Shown: positions 1-11,603 of the stretch, in pieces
Layout: every line of letters starts with the position of its first letter
How positions within the stretch are numbered: position 1 is the first letter of the stretch
Assembly: GCF_029962835.1 (NCBI RefSeq)
Contig: NC_080584.1
Span: 79,698,862 to 79,762,861 of the forward strand
Source of the DNA: Magnolia sinica
Lineage: Eukaryota; Streptophyta; Magnoliopsida; Magnoliales; Magnoliaceae
Length of the DNA: 64,000 nucleotides
Direction of reading: 5' to 3'
Translations under genes and position numbers: made by a program
Notes under the pieces: model-generated
Told to the model about the DNA's origin: nothing
Databases searched by the model: none
What the model saw: only the letters and a program-made list of their open reading frames with translations

Positions 1-3000
1 CTGTAGTATTTTCTACAAAGCCATATGAGGAAATTATTTCATGAAACTTTAGGTACCATTGTCGCAATGCTTGTTTCAACCCATAGATGGATTTCTTTAC
101 TTTGCAAACTAAATGTTCTGAACCATTATCTACAAAACCTTCAGGTTACAATATGTATACATTCTCATTTAGAACCCCATTGAGAAATATCGTCTTTACA
201 TCCATCTGATGTAACTCTAAATCCATATGAGCTATAAAAGCCATTATAATCCTAAATGAGTCTTTCTTAAATACGAGTGAAAAGTCTCCTTAAAGTCAAT
301 GCCCTCATGTTGGTTAAAATCCTTAACAACAAGTCTGGATTTATATCTTTTGACATTTTCCTTAGAGTCCGTCTTGGTTTTAAATATCCATTTACAACCA
401 ATCGGCCTTTTCCAGTGGGTAATTTTACAAGATCCCATACTTTATTATCCCGCATGGATTTCAACTCATCTTTCATGGCATCAAACCAACGAGAAGGATC
501 AGCACTTTGTTTGACTTGTGCAAAGGATTCAGGATCTTTTTCTACCTTTATGTCAAAGTCTTGCTCCTGTAAGCATACGATGTAATCATCTCGATTTACA
601 GGCCTTCTCTCTCTTTCAGATCTTCTCAATGGTTCTTCTTGTTAGGTGTGAACTTGATTTTCCTCATCAGTGGTTTGTACATGAGGTTCTACGTGGTGTT
701 CTACAGTGACTATAGGATCAACTGCATCATTTATATCCACGTTATCTGAAGTGACTATGACTGGAGTCATTGTCCTTTGTTCCTCAAATACAAAATTTCT
801 GATGTTCGTGCTCCCACTGTTTTCAGTGTCCTCAATGAATTTGGCATTCCCAGTCTTAACAATCGTGATAGAGTGGGAAGGATAGTAGAATCGATAGTCT
901 TTTGATCTTTCTGGATATCCAATGAAGAAACAACTTACGGTTATAGGATCAAACTTCTTTTCATGCGAGTTATAAATTTTGGCTTCAACAGAACAACACC
1001 AAACATGTAGATATCGGAGACTTGGTTTTCTCCAATTTCACAACTCAAAAGGAGTTTTGCTTACTACTTTGCTGCGGACCCTGTTTAGTATATGAACTGC
1101 AGTTTTGATCGCATCACCCTATAGTGATTCTGGCAATGTCGAATTACTAATCATGCTTCGCACTATATCTATAAGGGTGCGATTATGCCTCTCAACCACA
1201 CTATTCCGTTATGGAGTACCAGGCATAGTGTATTGGGCGATAATGTCACAGTCCGACAGGTATTTAGCGAATGGTCCTGGATTTTATCTTGATTCATCAT
1301 ATCTGTCATAGCATTCACCACCACGGTCAGATCTGACAACTTTAATCCCTTTATCAAGTTGATTTTCAACTTCGGCCTTATAGATTTTAAAAGCATCCAG
1401 GGCATCTGATTTCTCATTGATAATGTAGATGTGCCTAAAACGAGAGTAGTCATCTATAAAGGTAATGAAATATTTGTGTCCACTCCATGAAGCTGTATGG
1501 AATGATCCACAAATGTCTGTACGTATCACCTCTAATAGACTTACACTCCTAGTCGTACCTTTCTTTCTAATTCTTGTCTATTTTCCTTTTATGCAATCAA
1601 TGCACACTTTATAGTCGGAGAAGTCCAGAGAATGCAGAATTCCTTCTCTCACAAGTTTGTCTAATCTCTCACGAGATATATGACAAAGTCGCCTATGCCA
1701 CAACATAGAGGAATTCTCATAGTCTAGCTTTCACTTGGATCCTACTTTATTTCTATGCAAGACATTAATATTATGGACGTGAGAGGCAATCAAGTCTAAC
1801 TAGTATAAGTTGTTCACTATAGAGACGATTCCAACTTTAATTGAATTAAAGTAAATACTAAAGCTTTTATTTCCAAAGTTGAATTAATATCCCAACTTAT
1901 CCAAACAGGAAATTGAAATTAAATTGCGTCTTATAGACGACACACGAAATGTATTTATTAAATCCAAAAAATAACCAGATTTCAACTTAAGCCTATAGAC
2001 TTTTATTGCCTCCACGTCAACCTTGACATCATTGCCTATGTATACTGAGCGCTCTACATCAGTTGGTGGTATGACATATAGTAATTCTTATACAGAAGTA
2101 CATATGTGAATAGTAGTTCCTGAATCTATCCACCAGGAATTTGCTAACACATCAGTTAGATTAGATTCAAAACAGACAAGAACAAAATGATTACCTTTCT
2201 TTAGAAGTCAATTCTTAAACCCTTCGTAGTCTTTCTTTAGATGACTCATCTTTTTGCAAAAGAAGCAGGGTTTGCCTTTAACACATTTCCGTTTTGATCC
2301 TTTTCTAGAATGATTCTCATGGTTTCCAGATGGATCACCAAAGGATCCATTATTAGAACCTTGCTTCCTTTTCCTTTTACCTTTATTCCCTTGCCTATGC
2401 CCTTGACCTAAGGTCACCATATTAATATTTTGAACTTTGACCATCTGCCTAATCCTATCTTCTTCTTGGACACACTGAGTGATAAGTTCATCCAATGTCC
2501 ACATGTCCTTCAGAGTATTATAGTTTACTAGGAACATACCGAATTGGGGAGAAAGGTTATTTATGATCAAATGAACCAGTTGATCATCAGTGAGTACAAG
2601 CCCTAGAGAACGGATCTTAGAAACAACCTCGATCTACTCTACAATGTATTCATGGATATTGCCTTTTCCGTCGTAGGATGAGCGAGTCAATTTATTCAAA
2701 AGAATGCCCACTTCAGACTTATCAGATTTCTTGAATCATTTTCTCATTTCAGTCAGGAAGGCCTTGGCCTTATCTGTTTTAGGCATGGCACCTTTCATAG
2801 ATTCAGAAATTGAATACTTAATGACTTTCAAGAATGTATCATTTGATCTAAACCATGCCTCACATCGATTATATTCTACTTCAGTGGCATTATCAGATGG
2901 TTTTGGCGGTTCTGGTGTTATAAGGGCAAGATCTAATTGAAGGCAGTTCAGTACAACTTCAACGACGTTCTTCCACTGAGTATAATTAGATCCATTTAGG

Positions 3001-3079
3001 GCAGGGACTTGATGCATATTGTTTGGAATTGAGACTGAAATAGAAGAGATACATTTATACTCACATTAGTTCATTATTT
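1..3079 (-). mobile_element. Ty1/copia LTR retrotransposon remnant (gag to reverse transcriptase)
   Basis: Fossil element read on the minus strand. From right to left it has a gag start region (2736-3017, copia gag-like, with the string LNGSNYTQWKNVVEVVL), a gag C-terminus with a CCHC-type zinc knuckle (2208-2570, CFFCKK...), an integrase core (about 1169-1700, containing GxFxTxSWSGHKYFITFIDDYSR-type sequence) and the start of reverse transcriptase (244-440, GCKWIFKTK and RLVVKDFNQ). The order gag-integrase-RT is diagnostic of Ty1/copia. It runs off the left window edge, so the RT core, RNase H and 3' LTR are not seen. Its 5' side is cut by the solo LTR that begins at 3080. It is broken in many places and looks old. 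Confidence 0.93.
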
Positions 3080-3948
3080 TGTTCACACCCTAAGTATAGG
3101 GTTGTGATGTAGTAATAATCTCAATAAGAGCGAGGTCGAATCCACAGGGACTGAACCTTGTACGTATTATGAAAGTAACTAGAACTAGAACTAGAATAAG
3201 ATGAGATCTAAATCATGAGAAGGTGAGGGAATAATGGTGAATTTATTAAACTAAAACTTGTAAAATTTAAAGGTAGGAAACTAGGGTGCCAAGGATCCAC
3301 TTGTAACAATTGGGAAGCTACCTTGCATAATTCAAAGACACAACTGGAATCGGAGTCCTATATTATCCAGTTGGTAAGAAGAGATTTGTCAGATCTCTGA
3401 ATGTCTCATGGATCTAATCATCAATAAATAAGCATGATACAGATTTGGAAGTGATTCCGTCACCGGGCATGGTAAACAATAGCAATTTACTAAACCCACA
3501 ACCAATCATAAAAGATTTATGAAAGTCAGGAAGGATTCCATCACCCTACCATGCCCATGGGACGATGGTGAACAACAGGTCTTTCACAATCTCAATAATG
3601 GAAAGAATATACTTAAAGCTATTGCAGATCCATTGTAATTTAAGTCACAACAAACCATCAAAAACTAAAAGTATACTGTCATAATTAAACTAGCATCCAA
3701 AAGAGTTCAACAAAACATGAATCGAAACCAAGCAAACATCCCAATCACGCTACAAGCTTTACCTCTTAGCCGCAGCTAAGAGGTTTAGCAGATCATAGAC
3801 ATGAGTGGTTAAAATCTCTTAATAAAATAAACTAAGTAAAGAGAAGAAGAAAAACTTATTTAATCGGCCCACACTCCACGCCTTCTCTCTTGTTTCTTGC
3901 TCTCACCAGATGCCTCACGGCTGCCCACATCCAGATGATGTTCACTCA

Positions 3949-4007
<59 letters not shown>

Positions 4008-5655
4008 TCCTTTTATAAGTGTGTTGTAGGTCGGCTGGAAGTCAGCAACGCGTGTGTAATCTTACGCACTAAGAAGTGGTGAGGCTTTTACGCAGCTCTC
4101 CTGCGCAGCGAAACCATCTAGCACAACCAGTTTCAACACAAAGATGACCCTGTTGCAAGAGCTATTCCGATCATCCTTCTTGGGCTTGGTCGGACGTCCC
4201 TTGGGAGAGGTTTGAACGGCCAGGATCATTGGTCCAATCCTGGCCACGAATGCAGAACAGTCCGGATCGTCCGGTTGTTTTGCACGCATGTTCCCTACGT
4301 AAAGCAGGTTGCAGCAATCTCAGTGGGGCCCATGATCAACGTAGTCTAGAAAATCCATTCTGTCCATTAGATTCGCAGTGAAATTTCAATTCAGGAGGGA
4401 TGATTTTGACTCGTCGTTGATGAGGCCCACCTAGTGGATTGTGAGGAGATCGTCCCGACATCCAGCAAGGTGGATGGCGATCCTTGCCGTGCCACGAACC
4501 AAACTCACCTAGGTCTTGGTCGTGATCGTCGTCCAAACACGTTGGACGGTTCGGATCAGGCTTCCAGGTCGAGATGATGGCCCACTGAAGTCTGTCTGCA
4601 ACTCCTTGTTCGAGCTTTCACAGTGGAAAGTTGAGGTGCGTGTCCAATGTTATCGCTACTTGCTGTGTTACGAAGCGTAACCTGTTTAGTTCTCCGTTGG
4701 AGTTTAGTGGGGCCCACTTTTAGCAGTCTTTTTAGAAATCCACTTCATCCATCATCTTTGTAAGGTCATACCCAGTTATGGCATCAAATATGGGTCAAAT
4801 CTGAGTCTTAGGTGAGCCACAACACATTAGACAATTGGACCATACCAACGCTCTAATGTGCAACATTGATACATATTGATCATGGCATCAGGTGGGGTCC
4901 ACTGTGATGTTTGATGAGCAATCCACTTCGTTCACCGTATTTGTCCCATTATGTTAGGACACAGGGTAAAAGATAAGGAAGTTTTGTAAATTAGGTGGGT
5001 TGCACCATCTAAATAAGTGGAAATTGGCACTCATCGTTAAATCTTTAGTATCGTTGAACAGTCGCATGCATGGTTCTAGCTTTATTTACAAAATTACTAT
5101 CAATTCCTCACCCACCTTTCGACATCAATTATGTTAAAGTACACTGTCTAAACGCTCTAAAATTTGGTGAATATCCACCGTTTTTCATGTTCTTTCCATC
5201 GGTTTAGTTTGGGTCCCGATCTCCCAAGGATGTCCAAGATGCTTTCTTAATGGTTATTGTATGATCTTGCCCATCGAGTCACTTATACACTGATCCAAGG
5301 GCTGAATTGTGACTTGTATGGTTAATTTATGGTCCCCAGGCCAGATATAAAGTTTCGAGCCGAACAGATAGTGGGAACCTTGCATTTTGAACGACTTTCA
5401 GGCCCATTTAAACCCAATCACTTGATCTTATCCGATCTTTGGCGTGTAAATTCCTCAATCTTGGTCCACTGGTGTCCGTCCTTTGTCTTAGTGATTTTAG
5501 AGCGTTAAATCCATGGTTTTAATACCATTTTCAGTCCAAGCTCTTTAAATTCACTTGGCAACAAAAATACAATTAAGATAGGATGTGAAACATTATCATG
5601 TTCGTAAAAATCAGGTAATAATTGGGGTCTAATATACAATATTTGACCCTCAACA
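3080..5655 (+). mobile_element. Solo LTR, copy 1 (large LTR family)
   Basis: A 2576-bp sequence beginning TGTTCACACC and ending CCCTCAACA (TG...CA ends). It is flanked by a 5-bp target duplication TATTT at 3075-3079 and 5656-5660. A second copy lies at 52064-54436 with its own target duplication. Both contain a 'GAGGTCGAATCCACAGGGAC' block near the left end, the same stem-loop and the same right end. No internal coding region accompanies it, so it is a solo LTR left by LTR-LTR recombination. A CT microsatellite lies inside at about 3952-4002. The superfamily cannot be told from an LTR alone. Strand is arbitrary: I oriented it by the shared reading with copy 2. Confidence 0.88.
3762..3783. other. 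Conserved stem-loop inside solo LTR copy 1
   Basis: CCTCTTAGC and GCTAAGAGG form a perfect 9-bp stem with a 4-nt loop. The same stem with a different loop sequence is kept in LTR copy 2 at 52717-52738. Confidence 0.7.
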
Positions 5656-5660
5656 TATTT

Positions 5661-6794
5661 CACAAAGCAATTTCATGAATGTAAACAAAATAATAAGCAA
5701 AGTTAATCAATTCAGTTGCTAAGGGAGGCATCAACTTAATTATCAAAGATGAAGATGGGCCCAACCATCACATCATAGTGAGAATCTGTTACATCATCAT
5801 TATTCCTCTTGTGTGTGGTAATAATAACATGCCAGTAATCCTCCTGAACATGAAGGTAAGTGATGTCAGTCATGTAAATCTGAGACACTTAACACCTGTG
5901 GGTGAGATGAGTCTTTCAGCTTTACATTACCAGCACCATTTACTTACCGTTCACATGACTGTCAAATGGTAATCGTCTGTGTTTTCGTTACCTAACACAT
6001 GACAATGTGAACGTAACTGTATGCAATCCTCATTATCCCAATGTTACAAGTCTGTACTTGTAAAATTTTCATCGATTAAGGTCACTATGGTGGCTAACAC
6101 AACCGAATCCAAAACTACAAATGTAAACTTAGGATTGCGATCATAATCCTCCCTCTCTATGGATTATATCTTAATTAGTCCGATGCGGCCCATAAGTTCA
6201 TTGGTACTGACCTATTTTGGAAATAAAGGAACATTAGAGTGAAATGAACGGAAAGGTTTCATACCATATATTCCAATGGTCCATATCAACTCTTAAGGAT
6301 GGGTGATGGGCCAGTAATAGGGCTAAATCAGTACTCTTGTTTAATCTGTACTTGTGTAAATAAGCATAACTAAATTAAGCCCTTGATATTCTTATAATAG
6401 GCGGATCATGTGGAACTATACAATTAGATGGGTAATTCATACGTGGGTGTTTATAAGATGTACAAATTACCCCAAATCTTTAATTTTCATTAGATGAATG
6501 GTCACTGTCATCTACCTAGAGAATGAGCTAAGATATATGCCCATAATGGAACAAATATAGTGCCCAGATCAATGATTAAGTGTGGAAATAAATCCAACGA
6601 TCTAAAAAACTTGATCAATGGACTCATATAATAGGCAAGGCCCACCATTATTAATCAATGGGCTCAGATAATAGGCTAGGGCCCATTATTATTAATCAAT
6701 GGTCGATAGCGGGTCCGAAAGTCATCAATCGGGTCTGCTGACCCGATGGATTAAAACATCCAACGCCCAAGCTGAGAGAAAAATCCCAAATCCT

Positions 6795-6797
<3 letters not shown>
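5661..6797. other. Gene-free stretch, AT-rich, unclassified
   Basis: No open frame with recognisable similarity. The text has fragments of the local MITE style (for example 'gggcccaaccatcac' and 'aaggcccaccattattaatcaatgg', the latter nearly duplicated at about 6635-6700), but I could not find termini or target duplications. Confidence 0.4.

Positions 6798-6841
<44 letters not shown>
6798..6841. repeat. (CT)n microsatellite
   Basis: About 20 uninterrupted CT units, immediately upstream of the copia-like leader/gag remnant (which reads on the opposite strand). Confidence 0.95.
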
Positions 6842-6842
<1 letters not shown>

Positions 6843-6929
6843 CGGCCATCTTTCGGACGCTGGAACCATGAGAAACTAGGTCGTTTACGACCTAATGCAA
6901 CAGCATCTGAAAGAGGGAGAGAAAATTCC

Positions 6930-8049
6930 CTAATGGAAGCAGCGTCTGGAAAGAGGGAGGGAAAGAGATGAAGTCTCAGCTGTTCTTTGCTTCTCTCTCA
7001 TGCAACAAGAAGAGATTGGGTTTCTCTCATCTCTGTTAAGATCATCGGAAGGATCAGCTGCAACTGGGGTATCAGTTGCCATTGACGAATATGAAAGCTC
7101 GAGACGGTGGTAATGGCTACCGGTCCAACAGATCAAGGTAAGTAGATTTGGGGTTTTTAGATTCCGAAATCCGGCCCTAATTAATCTGTATTAGGGGATC
7201 TGATTTCGAAAATCCCTAATTAATCTATATTAAGGGATCTGATTTCAGAAATCCCCTAATTAATCTGTATTAGGGGATCTGAATACCAAAATCCCTAATT
7301 AATCTGTATTTGGGGGTATGATTTCGAAAATCCCTAATTATGGATTTAGGATTTCTGGAATTCCCATATACTGAATTTGGGACTCGAAATTTCTAATTGA
7401 TGGTCTCTAAATTCAGGGATTCGAAAATCCCCAATATTAGATTTGAGATTTCGGAAACCCTAATTATGGTCTGGATTTGGGGTTTCTAGATTTGAAATTC
7501 CCAAAATTAACTAAGGGTTTGAAATCCCCGATCTCTAGATGTGGGATTCAAATATCAAAATCCCTAATAGCAGATATGGGATTCTAATTTCGAATATATT
7601 GATTGCTAATATGGGTTCCGATTTGGAAAACCCTAATAATCGAATTGAATCTATAATAGTTGAATTCGATCATCCATACCTATACACAGATGGCTCTGAT
7701 ACCAACTGTGGGACTTATAAGATATGCAGAATAGGCCCACATATCTAGTTGTGCATAGGACATGGAGATCTAGGTTCGGATGACTTACCTAACTGAGACA
7801 CCATGGATACCAGATAAGAATACAAGAAAACCTCTGTTGTAACCTTCCTTTTCTTTACACCCTTATACAGAATAATAGATGGGAATTCGGCTTCTGTCTT
7901 TGTGTTGGATTGGGGACCCAGCATTCTCTTATATAGAATGTGTGGAGAAGAGAGTTTGAATCCTATCATAACTCTCTCTCTTTCCTTCTGCTCTACATTG
8001 TTGTGTCCTAGTTCAACTCAACTGCTATCTGTGTAAGACAGCTATAACA
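6930..8049 (-). mobile_element. 5' end of a second copia-like LTR element (LTR, PBS, leader, gag start)
   Basis: Fossil read on the minus strand. The LTR is about 7707-8049: it starts TGTTATAGC on the minus strand, ends with CCCACA, and has a TATA-like CTATATAAG near 7927-7937. It is followed two bases on by a primer-binding site TGGTATCAGAGC (minus strand, 7693-7704), complementary to initiator-Met tRNA. A leader full of short repeats follows, then a gag-like start (about 6930-7080, MATDTPVAADPSDDLNRDE). No pol region follows, so this is either a truncated copy or a non-autonomous derivative. It has a different gag start from the copia element at 1-3079, so I keep them apart. Confidence 0.72.
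7178..7334. repeat. Tandem repeat, about 39-bp unit x4, degenerate beyond
   Basis: Units beginning TAATTAATCTGTATTAGGG repeat four times with few changes. More degenerate versions ('ccctaatt', 'gatttcgaaaat') continue to about 7640. It lies in the leader of the copia-like 5' end. Confidence 0.85.
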
Positions 8050-9133
8050 TTCCAGCCCCAATACGCACTACTGTGCAATTAGAATGCGCAGTGGATCACT
8101 TGAAGTGGGCCCATTGGTTTACTCAATCTTATAGTCTAACTAATAAGACAATCCAGGTCGTTGATCAATAAGGCCCACCACATAGAGTTCTTACAATATG
8201 TGTTATATCCACACCATCCATCCATTTTACAAGATCATTTTAGGACATGCGTAAAAAAAATGAGTCTGATCCGAAGTTCAAGTGAACCGCACCACAGAAA
8301 GTAGTGGGAATTGAATGTCTACAATTGAAAACTTCTCAGGGGCCACGGAAGTTTTTAATAATCTAATATTTTTTCACTCTTCATCCAGGTCTGTGTGACC
8401 TCATTAATAAGTTGGATGAAATAAATATTATGGTTGACACTTGGAAGGTTTCAAAGATGAAAATCATTGTACCCACTGCTTTTTTTGGTGTGGTTACTTA
8501 AGCTTTGGATTTACCTCATTTTTGGTCTCAAGATGTAAAATGATCTCTCCGCGTTAATGGACAGTGTGGATATAAACATAATCATTTGGGTCCACAGAAC
8601 TTGGTGACGACAACCTACATTGGAGGTCGGTGGGGTGTGACACACCACACAATACGCTTCCCCTCCGATGGGGCAACAAAGTGCAGCTAGGAGTGTAATT
8701 TAGACATCCACTCCGTTATTCATTCCGACGACACTTTTAGATGTCGTTGCTCTAGATTAAGGCCCATAAACTGATCGGGTAGACGGCAGACGTACAAAAA
8801 TACATGTTACTTTAAATTTTTTATTAATGATCTTAATTCATGGTTGGTAACCATATCTATTGGTCCACAATCATCATTGGTGGACCCACGTTTAGCCTCA
8901 CAGAGGAACTTGCTATAGTGGATTACAATACGAATCCTTATTTGATCGTGTATATGTGTAGAGCTGTGGCCCACTTTTCAGCAATCCTTAACTGTTGGTA
9001 GATGATGTTCCTGACTGTTGTTGGCCTGAAATAAAATAAAATAAATAACATTGACATTTAAAGTTCCCAGCCGTGGGTGCGTTTTGTTACACCACGTATC
9101 AAGCCAAGTACTGCAACCTAAGGCAGGGTTCCA
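8050..9133. other. Gene-free stretch with MITE core remnants
   Basis: Contains the recurring MITE core (for example 'aaggcccaccacatagag', 'gtgttatatccacaccatccatcc', 'tgaagtggaccacacc' relatives) between about 8190 and 8660. The right-hand tail (about 8670-8730, 'gcaacaaagtgcag') resembles sequence at about 33020-33060, so part is a degraded copy of an element also present there. No coding region is supported. Confidence 0.5.
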
Positions 9134-9842
9134 GGGAAGCGGATTGTCTGATGTACCACACACCAACGATATAGCTGGTGTGTGGGTCCCATCATGAGGT
9201 ATGTGTTATATCCAAACCGTCCATTCATTTGGTGAGCTTGTCATAAAGCTTAGAAAGAAAAATAAGACAAAGGTAAAGATTAAGTGGACCACACTGAAAA
9301 AAGCAGTGGGGGATTGAACGTTTACCACCGAAACCCTTTTGGGGGTAAGAGAAGTTTTGGATCAATATCATATTTGTTTTACCTCTTCATCCAGGTCTTT
9401 GTGACCTTATATGAACAGATTGATCCAAAATAAACGTTATGGTTGGCCATAAGAATGTTTTAATGGTGAAAATCATTATCCCCGCTGCTCTTTGGGGTGT
9501 ATTCCACTTAATTTTTGGATCTGTTTTATTTTTCGTTTAAGCCTTACATAGTTCACACACTCCGTGTTAGCCACCCCCACTGGGGATAGATACCGAGACC
9601 TCAAGTGTTGAAACGAGGTATCTCCACTGAATCTGCCAGTTGAGCTATGGATCTGGGTATCACTGTTGGACAGACGGTTTGGATACAACACATACCCACA
9701 GGTTTAAGCCTTATATAGTGCTTGAAAATTGGACGGACGGTTTGGATATAAAACATACCTCAAGGTGGAACCCACAGAGCTTGGAGACGTATGCACACGA
9801 GCTAGTTCGGTGGTGTGTGGTACACCAGCCAATCCGGTTCCC
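9134..9842. mobile_element. Long-TIR MITE 1
   Basis: The left end GGGAAGCGGATTGTCTG... and the right end (reverse complement GGGAACCGGATTGGCTG...) form long terminal inverted repeats. Both continue through TGTACCACACACCA and on to a GGGTCCCAC / GTGGAACCC-type block and a facing 'TATATCC...GGATATAA' pair. No coding. The terminal G-rich motif with CGGATTGGC is shared with the elements at 10931 and 16096. No clean target duplication remains. Confidence 0.75.
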
Positions 9843-9852
9843 ACTCAAAGGC

Positions 9853-10407
9853 GGGCGCAGATTAGCTACTGACAGGTTGAGTAGCCAAACTCCCACTGAA
9901 GTGACGTCACCAAGTTCCGTGGGCCCCAAAATTATGTATGTTCTGTATCCACGCCTTCCATCCATTTGGAGAGATCATTTTAAGGTAATACGCAAAGAAT
10001 TAGTTAAATCCAAAGCTCCAGTGGACCCCACCATAGAAAAGAGTGGGGACAGTGACACCCACCATTAAAAGCTTCTAATGGCTACAAAAGTTTTAGATCA
10101 AGCTGGTATTTGTTTTTTCCCCTTCTTTCATTTCTTTTTTAACTTTTGAACAGGTTGGATTTCAAATAAACACTATAGTGGGCCTTAGGATAGTTTCAAC
10201 GGTGGGAATCACTCTCCCCACTTTTTTCTGTGATGGGGTCCACTATATATCTTTATCTCCCTCCTTTGTCTCATGCCCTAAAATGATATCTCAAAATGGA
10301 TGGACGGTGTGGATACAACACATACACCATAGTGGGGCCCACATAACTTGGTCACGCCACTTCAGTAGCAGACTCGCTACTCAACCTTTCAGTGTCTAAT
10401 CCGCGTC
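9853..10407. mobile_element. Long-TIR MITE 2
   Basis: Inverted repeats: left GGGCGCAGATTAGCTACTGA and right (reverse complement) GGACGCGGATTAGACACTGA, continuing through CAACCT/AGGTTG GAGTAG and CAAGTT...GTGGGCCCC. The flanking 9-mers CTCAAAGGC (9844-9852) and CTCAAGGAC (from about 10408) match at 7 of 9 positions. That agrees with the 9-bp target duplication of Mutator-like elements, but is not proof. Non-coding interior with the common MITE core. Confidence 0.72.
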
Positions 10408-10426
10408 CCTCAAGGACGAGGATTTC

Positions 10427-10921
10427 CCGCGAAAGTAAGTTCCCGTGCTGGGGTGCAAGGTGGGGGCCATCGTGATGTTTATGAGAAATCTAACCCGTCC
10501 ATCCGTTTTTCTACCTCATTTTAGTACATACGACTAAAAATGAGGAGGATACAATACTCAAGTGGGGCCATACGAGATGAAACAGTGGGAAAAGGAATGC
10601 ATACTGTTGAAACCTTCCTAGGCTCGACCCTGATGTTTATATTCCATCCAAACCGTTTACAAGGTCATTTTCACTGGGATGAAGTGAAAATGCCAAAAAT
10701 TAGACCCATACAAAACCTTTGTGGCCATATAAATGTTTCAACGGTGGTCACTAAATCCCTACTATTTCCTCTCGTGTGGCCTATTCCAGTTTTGAATACA
10801 CCTTATTTTTGTCAGCATATCCTAAAATGATCTCTAAAAACGGATGAACGGGGAGTGACTTTCTCACAAACATCGCAGTGGGCCCCACCCAGATTCCTTG
10901 CAGGAACTTCCTGCGAAAGAT
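10427..10921. mobile_element. Long-TIR MITE 3
   Basis: Left CGCGAAAGTAAGTTCC...GCAAGGTGGGGGCC and right GGGCCCCACCCAGATTCCTTGCAGGAACTTCCTGCGAAAG are imperfect inverted repeats. They converge on 'ATGTTTATGAGAAAT' / 'TTTCTCACAAACAT' pairs. Non-coding. It abuts the next element. Confidence 0.65.
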
Positions 10922-10930
10922 GCCTTCGTA

Positions 10931-11469
10931 GGAAACGGATTGGCTACTCCCCCTCCCACTAGCCCCGTGGCTCGTGGTCGGTATTCTCTGGGCCCAACTA
11001 TGATGTATGTATTTCATCCATTCCGTTCATCCATTTTTAAAGATCATTTTAGGCTTTATCCGAAACTTAGAGGATCAAAAATCTCAAATGGACCACACCA
11101 CAGGAAAATAATATTGATTGGATATCCAACATTTACGTCCTCCTAAGGCCTACTGTACTGTTTATTTGACATCCAATCTGTTAATTAGGTCATACAGACC
11201 CAGATGAAAGGAAAAAAAAAAGAAGAAACAAAGATCAGCTTGATCCAAAACTTTTATAGCCCCCAAAAAGTTTTCAATGGTCGAAGTTCATTCACACTGT
11301 TTCCTATAATGTGGTCCAGTTGAGGTTGGGATATTCTCATGCCATAAAATTATATAGAAAAATAGATGGACTGCATGGATGAAACACATACATCATGGTG
11401 GGGCTCACAGACCACCGACCACCAACCATTGGCTGGTTGCAGGGGGAGTAGCCAATCCGTTTACCTTTG
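10931..11469. mobile_element. Long-TIR MITE 4, immediately upstream of NLR-like gene 1
   Basis: Left GGAAACGGATTGGCTACTCC and right (reverse complement) GGTAAACGGATTGGCTACTC form terminal inverted repeats that run on to GTGGTCGG... and a GGGCCCAAC/ATGATGTATGT block. It is a close relative of the element at 16096-16631, aligning end to end. It ends about 135 bp before the start codon of NLR-like gene 1, inside what is probably its leader intron. Confidence 0.82.
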
Positions 11470-11532
11470 GGCTTTCTTTTTTGTTCTTATTTTTTTCCCT
11501 TCTTTTTTACTCTTTTCCTGAATGATTTCCAC

Positions 11533-11585
11533 ATGCTCTGCAGGTGCGAATGTGGGACTAGAAAGGTCGCTGTCGGGCTTTTCAG
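11533..11585 (+). promoter_or_regulatory. Candidate 3' splice sites before the start codon of NLR-like gene 1
   Basis: A pyrimidine-rich tract (11466-11520) is followed by two acceptor-like strings, TGCTCTGCAG ending at 11543 and TTTTCAG ending at 11585. The latter lies 18 nt before the ATG. NLR-like gene 2 has an equivalent TTTTTCAG 16 nt before its ATG. A 5' UTR intron is therefore likely. No leader exon or promoter for gene 1 was recognised upstream. Confidence 0.5.
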
Positions 11586-11603
11586 AGAGAAGATAGAGCA
11601 CGC

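Noticed and set aside
1-8049. One copia element from the LTR at 7707-8049 to the pol region at 1-3079
   Set aside because: Two different gag-like starts are present (about 7080 and 3017) and more than 2 kb of unrelated sequence lies between after allowing for the solo LTR. Treated as two elements.
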